A DNA stretch of 64,000 nt. It comes from Atrichornis clamosus (taxonomy: Eukaryota > Chordata > Aves > Passeriformes > Menuridae). Under the pieces are notes generated by a model. The model had not been told where the DNA came from. It saw only the letters and a program-made list of their open reading frames with translations, and made no database searches. How positions within the stretch are numbered: the stretch's first letter is position 1; every line of letters starts with the position of its first letter. This document shows, piece by piece, positions 35,886 through 48,400 of this stretch. The stretch is from the NCBI GenBank assembly GCA_013400975.1, contig WBMZ01009447.1:124001-188000 (forward strand). The letters run 5' to 3'. Position numbers and translations under genes: made by a program.

Positions 35886-38800
35886 CACCTTAACATGTCT
35901 CTAAAAGGACAGAAATGTCAGCACAATCCTGAATCACTTTCAGATTTTTTTTGCTCAGCCTGTTGTAAATCATTAAGCTTGATAACAATTTCTTTACTTT
36001 GTGGAAAGTTGTAATACTTTTTCCTGATGGGGACATTGTCCCTGCATAAAATTCTGGTATTTCACAAGTTTGGTCTCCAAATACACGAAAAGACCTTTTT
36101 AAGACACTTTAGACATTTTAAAGTGTTGTTAGTATAATATATACGTCTTTCAGTTTCTTGCAATAAATAAAGCACCTGGCTTCACAGGTGGGGAATAAGG
36201 ACATAGTTTCCATAGTTTTTTTTATTTAAACTTCTTTAAAACACATTTATTAAATAGTCCACTTTTTTTGCCTGTGGCACATTCAGATTGCTTGTAGTGT
36301 AGGATAGTATTATAACTGTGTTAATGTCCTACTGGGACGGCCTGTATAATTCTCTCATGGTTTTGCCATTTTTGAGTGCAGTGATCTCAGATTCATACCT
36401 GGAAATCTCTTCTTACAGCACAATGCCTTTCTTATACTTTATAATATAGAAATACTTCTTATACTTTATATAATAGAAAAATTTACTGATGACACAGACG
36501 ACTGCAAATTGTATCACAATACAAGCATAAATATATTCATACAGCCAGCTGAAGGCTGAAGCTCCATTTTACTCCTTGACCAGGATCCTAGGCAGAGCAG
36601 ATTATATCATTGGTAAGGAAACACACAGAGATGCCATAAGAGAAATAGAGGTATTCAGGAAGAACCGTTAGTGAGAAAATGACATTTTAAATACTGTCCA
36701 GTGAAACTGAGACTTACACATTTTAAAAACTAAAAAAAAAATAAAATATACTCTTAGAAAGGTTATGCAGTCTGAAATGCTGAACAGAGAATTAAAAGAC
36801 ATACTGTGAAACAACAGTCCCTGTAACTGTCTTTATTATTATGACTGGGAAGAAATTGTGTTAAGGTTGATTAGGAATTTTCACAGATGCTTACTGTCAC
36901 CTCTTTGTCATGTTCAGAGAAAAATTGCAGGCTCTCTGTACCTTAGAGCTGTATTCAACACCCGCTTTTCACAGAATTTATTATTTTTACTACTGCAGGT
37001 AATTTAGATTGGAAAAGTGCTTACCAAAAAGAGATGTGATGGAAAATCTTATTCTTGTGCTGAACAATTAACCTGTCACCAAATTTTCTGCAACCATTTT
37101 ATAGTGTATAATGCTGGAACCTTCCAACCCAAGCCGTGCTATGATTGTTTGTACACCTGAGAGTCAAAGAACAAATGTCAAAGTTGGTAAAAACAGTAGA
37201 GTGAAATAGTTACTGGTGTGACTGTGTAGCACATTTTGATCTGTCAAAAAATAATATGTTCAAAGACAACACTAAAGTTAGCATTGCCTCATGCTCCTGG
37301 GTCTTTGTTTTACATGAGGGAAGGACAAAGAGGTTTCTATCTTACAAGGCTTTTCCTGAAAATAAAACAGTGTTGGAAAGCCAGTCATACAAGTTTCCCG
37401 AGTTTGGTCATTATTTTCATGGGTGATAAGGTATTGAGGCAGTTTGCTGTACGGATTATTGGCTCTTGCACAGAAGCCATGGCATTTAAGCATACCTCAG
37501 CTTTCCTGGGTTAAATGGAACAATGTTGTACAAAGCAACTTGAAATCCACACAGAGATGGATTTTTTTAGATGCTAGTATTATTATTAGTGAGGTGCCTG
37601 GTGTGTAGAAAGAATTTCTTCTCAAAGGGCATGAAATAGCTGGAAACAATTTTGTATCTAGACTAATGATACTGTCAGGGCTCAGATTGTACCCTAAAGT
37701 AGGACTCTGTTAGATCTTTGGCTCAGAAATACAACTGAACAGCAGCAGGTAAGGGGTAGACCGCTGGAACATCCATCATTATCAGCTGTGTTTTAGAGAG
37801 TACAAACAGTTTCTCTGGAAATATAGAAAAAGTTGTCAGAAGGAAAAGCAATTATGACATACTCCACAATGAAAATAGAATAATTTAAAATAAACCTTAT
37901 AACCTGGATCTGAACGAGGCAGATATTCTTCCAACAATGAGATACAATGGGTGGTTGGAGAAAGAAGGAAAATTGGTTTATTTAGAGAAAACACTTCCAA
38001 AATATAAACCTTTATTAATCTCTGTTGGCTCTCAGTTCTGGATGCCCAGAGTAGAAATGCCTGTGTGATCATTCCAAAAAGCTCTTTAGCATAAATATCT
38101 CTTTGGTTCGAGTTGCTGCCCAGGTACAGAGCAGGCACAGAGGAGTGCAGGTTGTGTTTTATGGCTTTGGATGCTCAGGCCTAAGAGGCTTCCTTTCTTT
38201 TTCTGTGTAAAATACGATTTGCTTTAAAAAAAATTTTGCAAACATTGCCCAGCTGCATGTACACATTAAAGGAGAAGAAGCGGGATTATACATCTCTTGT
38301 GAACAGTGTTTTAAGTGAGTGCTGCCTGCTCCAGACAAGTGCACTGTCACAGCAAGTGCCATTTCCCCTCCCACTTCAGCTTCAGTGCTTCCCTTTGCAT
38401 TTATACACCTTTGGTCCCAGAGCACCTACAAACAAGTATTTATGTCTGGCACAGCCATAGAGCATAGTTGCATTTTATTTTCTCTTTCCAAAAGCGCAAT
38501 CATTTGCAGTTTAGAGCTAAACTTGTTTTGACTGTTCTTTGCTTTGTTTTACTTTAAAAACAATACTGTCATTAGTGAATGCTGAGATAATGTAACAAAT
38601 TATGAAATGTCTAAAGCTAATGGCAAAGCAAGAACTGACAGAAGTGATTATAAAAAATGAGATTCATTCAAATATAGGTAAAGTATTAGTTACATCTACT
38701 TTGATATTTCTTCTGTGCTAATAGCCTCTATACTGAAAAAGACTTTTCAGATAAATTTACTATGTCCAAAGTCCAATAACATTCTTCTTTCTTTAATATA

Positions 38801-40457
38801 ATAAAATTAAAATGTTGTGTTCAGTAGCACTCTCTGTGTGAAACAACAATGTTCATTTTACAAGTAATTTGTTTTGTCTCATTCATTCTTTTGAATTTAA
38901 TCCAATTTCCATGGTGACAGATGAATGGAAAGAGTCTTTGTAGAACTGAACACACATATAAAAATTGTATATATAAAACTTATATCTGCAATTTTGCAGA
39001 TACATATATATTTTCTAATTATAAGGGAGAATTCTACTTTAGATAATATTACATTTTAAGGAAATACTCCTAACTAAAACATAAATAAACAGGCATAAAT
39101 AAAACCATTTTCTTAACTTTTGTAACACTTCTTAAATAAGGAAAAAGAGGTTTCGGATTTATAAGGAAATGTAATATCCAGAAATAACTTCCTTTTTTTT
39201 AACCTTTATCATCTTTTCTTTTTTTTTTAGCTTTAAGTATTTGTAATCAACTATCTTTCACCTGTTGCACAGTGTTTAGTGTTGTATAAAGGATAATAAA
39301 GCTTTAAACAGCTTAGTTTATAACAAGTTTCTACAATCTTCCCTCCATATCACTGCTACAGAAATAGACATTGCAATGTTATGGGGCACTGTAAGATCTG
39401 TCAGCACAGTATTATAAAAGTGAAAGATTTAGGTTTGGATGGCATTTTTCACAAAACATATGTAAAGTTAGTAATGCCAGATTAGGCTATAGAGAAAAAA
39501 AAAGATTTTTTTTTCTGAAATATTTTATACCTGAAACGCACACATACTTTTCTAATCCCTCTCCTTTCATGAATTTATTAAAATATCTGCTTTACCACCC
39601 AAAAATTCCAATATCTCATATTGGGAGGCCAAAAAACAAGCTGCTTGCAGAATCTTTCAGCATGATTGCAGCCGTTATCTTCAAATTAAGTATTCTACTC
39701 AATCTGTAAGAGTTTTCTTACTTGCCTACCCTAGGAAACTTAGTTTTCACATATTAAAAAAATTGGTATTCCCCTGTTCCACCTACCTAAATAAAACTTT
39801 CGATCTATTCTACTCTCTTCTTCTCCTGGTAGTCCCTTTCAGATGCTAATGAACATTAACATTTAAAAAGCTCAATGCTAAATCTACAATCTCTATTAAA
39901 ACCAAGAACTCATCTCTTGTTATCCTCTTCTAAGTTTTTTAAGCTTTCCTTATACACTTCCTACTCTCCTTTTCCCCCATGTGTATTTGCTTTGGTTTCT
40001 AGCAGCCCACTTGCGAAATGAGCTGTTCTGAATTGCTCACCTGGATTTCCCTCCCACCCTGCCTTCATTAGCCTTCCAGCCACTCAATTAGGTTGTCATA
40101 TCATGTAGACATGTAGAGAACATGTGTTGCTTAATTACCTCTCTTAAAAAAAAAAAAAATCAAACCAAATAACCCCCACACACCAAAACACTAAAGAATT
40201 TTCCTGCTTTTAAAAACAGAAGATCTATGAAGTTATTTGCTTTACTTCACACAAATTGCTAACACTGACTTTCAATTCAAAATTATGCGGGTTTTAGATT
40301 TCTAGATTAGGGAGAAGAAAGAAGAAACAAGAACAAAAGCTTTGGGTAAGAATACAAGCTTTTGTGTTAGTTTTTTAATCTGAGCATATGAAAAGTTTAC
40401 AATGTCTGATGTATTTACAGACAAATAAGTTTCCAAGAAGGTCAGAGAGATAATATG
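35886..40457. other. AT-rich unique DNA
   Basis: It includes a 27-bp imperfect tandem repeat at 36429-36480 (TTCTTATACTTTATA twice). A possible 35-bp CR1 tail remnant lies at 37114-37150. A GC-richer segment lies at about 38100-38460, with 74- and 70-codon overlapping frames and no recognised product. A13 lies at 40146-40158. No exon or RNA gene was recognised. Confidence 0.45.
36429..36480. repeat. Imperfect 27-bp tandem repeat
   Basis: TTCTTATACTTTATA recurs 27 bases later, followed in each copy by a short AT stretch ending in TAGAAA. Two copies only. Confidence 0.75.
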
Positions 40458-40479
40458 CACACACACACACACACACAAA
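40458..40479. repeat. (CA)11 microsatellite
   Basis: Eleven uninterrupted CA units are followed by AAAGGGGATTGGGG. Confidence 0.9.
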
Positions 40480-42238
40480 GGGGATTGGGGAATAAAAAAT
40501 GTAATAAAAACACTGAAATGCATGTGTAATTCAGGTTTGTTATCCCAAAAATTGTGATTCTTCATCTTGGTTCCATGACTGTGCCATACTTCACATCTTT
40601 GCAGATCTTATATGGATATCCTCCCACTTAAACAGGCATTACCAAAATGTATTCCAACATGGCAAAAAAATCCTAACAGTATTTATTTCACATATGTTAA
40701 AATAAGATCCTGCCCTGGCTTTCAGTTTAATTACAAGCAGAAGCAATAAGAATGAATGACTATGAAAAGCAAAATGAGTTTTAATGCATTTGTTTAACTA
40801 CAACTACGAATAAAAGCATAATTGTACACATGTAATGACGGTCTTTGTATGAGCTGTGTACTGCTATGAAACTCAAATTTTTGCTTCCTATTTTATTTTG
40901 TTCTATTTGAACTTCTGAGGTCATTTTGGTAAGTAATGTTTAGCCATTAGAGTAGAGAGGTTTGTGTCTGAAAGGTGCATTGGAACCCCACTGCATTTCA
41001 TGGCTGTTTTATGGAATGTGGGTGTAAATTTCTGAGTTGCACATGCCACTTTCTTGCTGATGGATGTTCTGGAAGATTGGTAAGATAGTGTTTCTTTGAA
41101 ATCTCCAGATAATTGGGAGGAGCAGTTAGAATTTCCTACTTTTGAATACCTATGATTTTTTCAGCAAAGTGATCTCATTTTGCTTGGACATTCCCCACTT
41201 TGCCTGGGGGGAGAAAAAAAAGAAAAAAAGAAAAAAAAGGAAAACAAAAAAAGCAGCTTTACAGCAGATGTAGTTTACCAGGATGTGCAGTACTGGATAT
41301 GCTTGCCAGCAGACACATTCTACATGGATGCTTTTGGCACGCTCTCTGACACAGATGGTGTTTTCTCAGCAGCACAGCCAGAGCACTCTACCTGAATCTA
41401 CATGGAGGGTTCAGAAGCAACCAAGTGGTTAAAATAAGTCTAGAAATACCTATCTCTTCTGTCAAGTCTCTTCCAAGCCTATAGCTTGTTCTTCTAATTT
41501 CAAAGAAACAAACTGACAGGACAAGGCTAGACCAAATACTGGTTTTCAACCAAATGGAACCTGGACGGAGAAAAAAGAAGCAGACTAAGAAAATTCAACA
41601 TCTCTCAGAAACAATTACAAAAATCCATTCCAATTTCGCTGAAAACTTTTTGCCATATTTTTTTCAAAATTGAATTTGAGAATTAGGAATGAAAATAGAA
41701 GGATAAGTTTTATTATGCCTGTACTGTAAAAGTGTACATAGACATTCAAAAATTGATGCAATTTTTTGCTGTGTAGTATTTCTATTTATTCACAATAAGT
41801 TAATGGCATGTTCTGGTTTAGATTAGGTTGGGCTTTGCCCTCACAAAAGCATCCATCTGACTTTGGAGCATTACTGCTATTTTAGATATAATTATTCTTT
41901 TAGGAGCTTAGAGGCTTTTCCTCATGTGTAAATTAACTAGAACAGCTCTCCTGTGGACACTTTATTTGTAAAGAGAAATATATTTTTTTCAGAATAATTG
42001 TTCTGCTCATGACAAGGTCTTTATTATGAAATTCCAATGCCAGTCAACTTTTCTCCTTACAGACAAGCTTTAGGTATCATGGGAAGCCTAATCACTTGTT
42101 TATAAGGAAAGGATTAAATCACATTCTGGAACCCCAGAGAAAACATAGGTACATTTAAGTACTCTGACAGTCCTATCCATAGTTACTGATGTGCTGGTGA
42201 AGCAAGAATTTTGCCATGTCCTCATCATCCTAAATACC
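40480..42238. other. Unique DNA with an A/G-rich tract
   Basis: The A-rich tract GAAAAAAAAAGAAAAAAAGA continues to about 41254. Downstream a short GC-richer segment (41255-41395) ends a 71-codon frame with no recognised product. Confidence 0.45.
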
Positions 42239-42289
42239 TATATATGTGTGTATATATATATCTATATAAAACATATACACACATATATA
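42239..42289. repeat. AT/AC inverted repeat, 17-bp perfect arms
   Basis: 42239-42255 (TATATATGTGTGTATAT) is the exact reverse complement of 42273-42289, with a 17-base AT-rich spacer. It is microsatellite-like and capable of extruding a hairpin or cruciform. Confidence 0.85.
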
Positions 42290-42420
42290 CACCATTTGAT
42301 AAATTCTGCTGCCTTGTCCATTTCATCTCTTCCAAAAACCAAAACTTTTCTTTAGTTTCTCCACAAGAATAAAAACAATGAAGAATTTTGTGCCCTCTCT
42401 ATATCTTCATTTGTATCCCA

Positions 42421-42444
42421 TCTTTGGGGTACAAACCCCAAAGA
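42421..42444. repeat. Perfect hairpin, 9-bp arms, 6-base loop
   Basis: TCTTTGGGG and CCCCAAAGA flank the loop TACAAA. No gene is adjacent, and the role, if any, is unknown. Confidence 0.85.
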
Positions 42445-45400
42445 TTTTTGTAAGAAACCCTCATTTAAATCCTAAAATCACTTCAGGAATTTTCAACAGG
42501 AATTGTACAGGAATTGTAGGTAAGAAACAGAAAGATTAAAAGGTCTTTCTCATGATGTTTCAGCAAATCTGTTTCATATACAATTTCCAAATCTAATTTT
42601 CTTAAGGAATATTTCCATTTCAAGTTAATGTAATGATCAGGATAGAAATTAATTTGGTTAAAAAGATTCTAAATTCTAAAAATTATCCCTAGAAGCAATA
42701 GCAGAATCCTTTTGTTCTTAAATAAATCTTAACCAAGACAAACTTGGTAGCAGTTAGCAGTAAAACATCTGAATCAATAATTTTCTTACAATGTTTATCT
42801 GCTTGATTGTTTTACCAATGCCACCACCAGAATAGGACTTAAGCAATTTGAACAGTTGACTGTGAAAGAAACAGTACCCTACCATCCCTTGATTGACACA
42901 GAGAGTTTGGTAGATTTGTTAGAATTTCTTTCAGTTAGAAGGAAGAGAAAAAAATAGAATTTGTAAACAATTTCTTCTGTGATAATCAAATGGTCTGTCT
43001 GCAAGGAACTTGGATGACAAAAACCTCTACAGTGAAGGCCAAATATTTCTGCTAGAACACACAGGCAGGGATGCAGATATGAGTGCATTTACAGTTGTGC
43101 CTTTTCAGCGCGTCTAAGGCTGAGTCAAAGCAAGCTTGTTAGCTTCAGATACAATAATTGGACACTAATTTTTAGCACAGCCATTCAGTGTGTGGGAAAG
43201 ACATGCAGATGAGGATGAATGAAGAAGGGAAGGAAGTGGTACTTCGATGAAAATGGAGGATTGTGGCTTTGACTTTGGAAGACAGAGAAGGGTATGTGCA
43301 AATGGGAACACGAGCCATGACAAAGGAAATAGTTGCCTTTATTCAGTGGCTTTCATTAAATCAAGCAGTAAGTGGCAATTACTGAGATTCAATAGGTACA
43401 TTCAGACTTTGACAACCTTCCTCCCCCTCCAAACATGGCTTTTATATTTCGTTTGTCTTGAAACACCTGATGGCTTTGTGATGTGAAACGACTATTACTC
43501 CAAACTATATAACACAGTGTGGGACAATCAAGTGATCCGTGAAAGGCTCTTTTATTTCTCGGTAATTTGAGACATTTTTATTTATGGCTTGTCTGTGATT
43601 GTGTGGGAATGTATATGTGAGTGTGTGTGGAATTATGTTCAAAGGTTAACCTCTTATGTTTTCAGCTCTGTCATGCAATATACGTGATTTTTTTGTTTGT
43701 TTTAACATTAAACCGGTTCTCAGTTTTGTTTTGTTTTTCATCCCAATCATCTACATCTGAAATACTAGGTTTTGAATATTTGCTGTTTTAAGAAAAATTT
43801 CATGGAAACAAAACAGGAAAGACAACTTTATATTTTATGATAGTTTAAACCAGAATGTTAGTAAGATAAAATATAAATTAGCAGGTCTAACCAGGTCACT
43901 TGTGTTAACATACATGTGTGACAATACAATGTTTTATGGCTAAAAAAGAATAGTGATTTAACAACATGGAAATAAAGAAACAAGCGGAATCCATGTATTT
44001 GTTAAAGGTCATCATGCCATGAATCAGATTCGACTAAGTAACTTATATCTCAAATAAAATGTTGCTTTTAAAACACTCTTCTCCTGATAGCAAATATTTT
44101 CCAAAACCTTGCAAAGAAATATATCTTGTAAGTTCATTGCACGTTTGTTTTTAACTTAGCTCTGTATACTATTAGGGAAGCTTGAGTACCAGCTCAGCAG
44201 TAAGTTGAATTTGATATACCATGTGTCAGATAATGAAATGTCATGTGTCCAAAGTGATATCAGCTCTTGATGAAGAGAACTATTCATCTATATGTGACAA
44301 CTTCAGATAACATTCAAGGCATGTTGACACACATGTCTTTTGCAAACACACTCTAGATATGAGTGTTAATGGGACAGATTTATAGTATATCTGTCCCTGA
44401 AGAATATTGATTTTCTGATGCTGAGAAATCTTTGCAGGTTCTATTAACCCCTTTTAATATATTATTTCTACTTTCTGCAAAAGTTTGGGTTTTATCTGTG
44501 AAGTATCCATCAAAATACATATCTAACTTTTTTAGTTTTTGATAGGTATTTGGATAAAACTGTATCACTTCTAAATATACCCCTTTCAAAACTTATAAAC
44601 ATCTTTGCATTCTCCTCTTTTTCTTAATCTACAGGACCAACCTAGTAGGTAAAAACTAACTTTAAAAGGTTTCCTACCACAATTAAGACATGTATTAAAA
44701 GGCAGAATAGATTTAATTTCGCATTTTAAAGGTATAATAATCAGAGGTTTCTATTTCTCCTCCAGATTCAAACAAACAACATTTTAAAAAGGATTCATCA
44801 TAAGCTAATTATTCTGTTTTAAAATTAGCTTCAACTTTGGGGCTGCTGGCTACTATAGAGCTAAATAGGTGAAGGAAAAGAGTAGGAAAATAATTTACTA
44901 AGAGGCCCAAATCTGTATCCTCATTAGCACCCACATTAGAATGCACATTAGTACCCACAGTCATGTATTTTCACATAACTTGAACTTTAGGTAGGTCCAT
45001 AAGGATCATAAGCACAATTTTAATATTAAAAATAAAGATATTTAGAGTCCTCCAACACAAAACATATGCAAGGTGTAACATCCTGTGGGGTTTTTTTTCA
45101 GCTTTAAAGCCTGACAAAGTTTCAATGATCAGTTTTCAGTCTTTAAATACTTTCTCAAGGAAAATATCTTTTGATTTTTTTAATAAAATCTCCCACTGGA
45201 AGAGTGTTTGTTTCTGTTTAAGTGAAACTTAAGCCCGACTGCAAAACAGCGATACTGACATTTCTAGACTACATTTCAGGTTTTTGTCTTTGATTTTTTG
45301 GGGCAACAGCCAAAGTCCAACTATTCCTCACCATGTAGCCTGAGATCTGTAAGACGCTGCCAGCTCTCTCACTGTCCTCCGTCAAGGCTGGCAGGTATGG

Positions 45401-48400
45401 CAGTGCTCAACTCTGAACTTTCAGTGGCTCCCTGGACAGAATCACTACAATACTTAACCTGTGTGTGTACCAGGCACGACTGGAAAGGGAGGTGCTGCTG
45501 AAGAGATGGAAGGCATAGCTTAAAAGAGGAAAAGTTGTTTAAAAATGCTAAATACATAAATACATGTTAGTTTACATCTGTAACCATTTATATTTTCATC
45601 ACTGCAGTCCATGTTTTCATTCTTGTTGTTTTACTTTAATAAATGAATCTTTTGTTAATGATATGTTTGAATTGGAAAAAAAAGGTATTGAATCTAAGCA
45701 AGATACTTTAAGTGTTCTTTTTCTTGTATTATCTTTTTTTTGTTTGTTTTAATTCAACAGACTGACAAATCTGTAAGTATGGGAACAGACCATGCTTCTC
45801 TTAAAAAAAACTTTCTTTGTATTCCTCTAACAAAAATAACTGTTACTGACCGTGAAACTAATATTCTGTTTGATTGCTACTGTAGCTGCTTGTGAAATGA
45901 GACTTGTTGGTGTCTACCCTTACGAATTATGCTAAATCCCTGAAAATGCAACATCAAGCAATAATCAAAACTACTGCCATTATTACTATATTTTTGCTGT
46001 AACATTGCTGAGTGCCAGTGCTATTACTGAGCACCGCTATTTCTTTTACGCTTTATTCCTGTTACTGTTATAACTACTATCGTCATTATTGTTTCCATGA
46101 TAAGTCTATTGCTGCTGCTGCAACTAATACTATTAACATCAAAAATTGGTTACCAATTTACAATTTCTTCCATTTCAAAGTCAATGATATCACCAGCAGG
46201 GGAGTCTTTTTCTATTGTAAGTTCATAGCCAGATAAACCACTTTCTGATAGTATATATTTCTTGACTAGAGAGAAAGAGAGAGCCTAGATGCATAGTTTA
46301 GACTAGATACCTTTATATAACTCAAATTAATGGAATGGATCTTGTGTTAATGAAGAGGTTTCTGAGAAAATAAGAAAATATGATGTTGTGAATTTACTGA
46401 TGGCTCACTTTTTTCAGGAGGATATTCTAGTCACAGTAGGTTCTGATTTATTTATTTTACTTTCAAAATTATAACTCTCCTAAACTCATAAAAAGAACAG
46501 AGTGGAACCTAGAAAGGACAGAATGATCACTTGCACTTAATTCACAATAGCACTTGTCACTTATTCTTCTATTGTCTGAGTGCTGAATCACAGTAATAGT
46601 AATACTCAAAGCACAAATTCACTATTGGCAGAAATCACTGTCAAGAGCAAATGCCATATAAATTCACATCTCAGTTTTCTTGATATGAGGGAAAATTACT
46701 TCCTCCTTGCTCTTGGCTTGGAAAATCCTTTGTGTTTGTTTTATGCCACTCGTAAGTTATATTAGCTACATGCATCCTCAGAGCAGCTGAAGTCTATAGC
46801 TTCTCTTTCCTTCATCCCTCCACAAACACTTCTCTGTTCTGGAGACAAAGAAGCAGAAGATAATTGTTTGCTTCTTCCTGAGTATCCATTGTACCATCCA
46901 AATTGTACCATTTTCTGCTGGAATACAAGACTTCTTCCAGCTACAGGTTATGATTTGGTTGTCTTTCTAGAGGGATTAAATGCTGAATATGTTGAATAGG
47001 GAGAAGAAGCATCTAACTACTGAATGCACCTTTAAGAATTAATAATTATGTAAAAAAACAAAACAAACCCAAGCAAAGTAAAACAAGCAAACAAAATCTT
47101 CACAGCCTTTCTCTTTATTTTTTGTTACATGATCTGGACAAAATGACACTTTAAAAAGTTGATTAAAACTTTCTCTCTTTCTCTTTTAAGGTATGAAATC
47201 AAACTCCTTACTGATTCATTACTTTTTTTGTTTGTTGTCCTTAAATGCAGATCAAACAAGTTTTGTGTGCTTCCAGGAAAATTTTCAAAACTTGTGAAAA
47301 GCACACATTAGCAGAAGTTCTCATTTTCATCTGTCTCATGTGGTAGAAATAAGAAACAAAAGAAAATAAAGGGAAAGTGGAGACTTGAGAAACATAAAAT
47401 AATTTTGCACAATCATTTCTGGCTTCTGAAACAGTATGTAGTAAATAGTTCAACAGGAAAGTCTTGTTATAGAGATTAACTAAAGCAGATATATGGAGAA
47501 GAGCAGATAGTTGTTTTCTTTCTTGGATCTATCAGTATATTGAAAACATGAGAACGTTGTGGTTGTTTAATACAGTTTTATAATCTAAATCTGTACTTAT
47601 GTGTGCCTCACTAGGTTGTAGGAGGTTCATTTCAAATGTGTGTGTAACTCTACGCTAGCACAAAGAATAAAAGTGAAATGCAAAATTCTCAAATCAATAA
47701 GAATATGTCAAGATGTCTGGCAGAAGGAAAATCACACAGGTTACTATGAATAATAAAAGATTCATTTTATTTCTAAATGAGCTTTTTCCCTCCACTGTTT
47801 TGAAGCAAGAGAGAAAATCCAGAAAATTAAACCATCAATCTTGTATATCAAATCAATTAACAAAGCAGTTAACTTTGGCCTTCAGAAGTCCTTTGATGTT
47901 GGTTACATCATGCTATTGGGAAGGCTCTACCTTTTTCTTTGTATTTTATAAAATACAGTAAAACAGGCACCTACCTCAGAGCTGAGAGTTTCTCTTTTAA
48001 TGAGCACAAATCAAAAATAAATCATAATAATCAACAGATGAGCTTGAACAAATAACACTGATTTCCTAAGATGCTAGAAAAATTGTAATTCCTAAAATTG
48101 TTACAGGAAAACAACCATCATGACAGCTTTTGTCTGTGTTAGGGTGGAAATATATTAATGCCTAACAAATAAATACATCAGAAAATAAAAACATTTTCAA
48201 AGTTGAAACTGATTTTTAGAGAAAAAAAATGGGTTGAGCACAAATAAAAATAGTTGGCATTGTTGTTTTAACCTAAAGCAGCAAAGTATCAGAAAAGAAT
48301 CATATTTACTATTGAAACATGAAGATTTGTGATTCTGTGATTTGTTTTGAACAAGGTGTGTTTTAAATTGCATGACAGAAGACATTTCTCCTGAACAATC

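Noticed and set aside
37114..37150. Possible CR1 3' tail (ACCTTCCAACCCAAGCC...CTATGATTG)
   Set aside because: Good local similarity, but too short to list as an element without a search.
37605..37650. Possible CR1 fragment (AGAAAGAATTTCTTCTCAAA)
   Set aside because: About 40 bases resemble a CR1 block, but neither flank continues the consensus.
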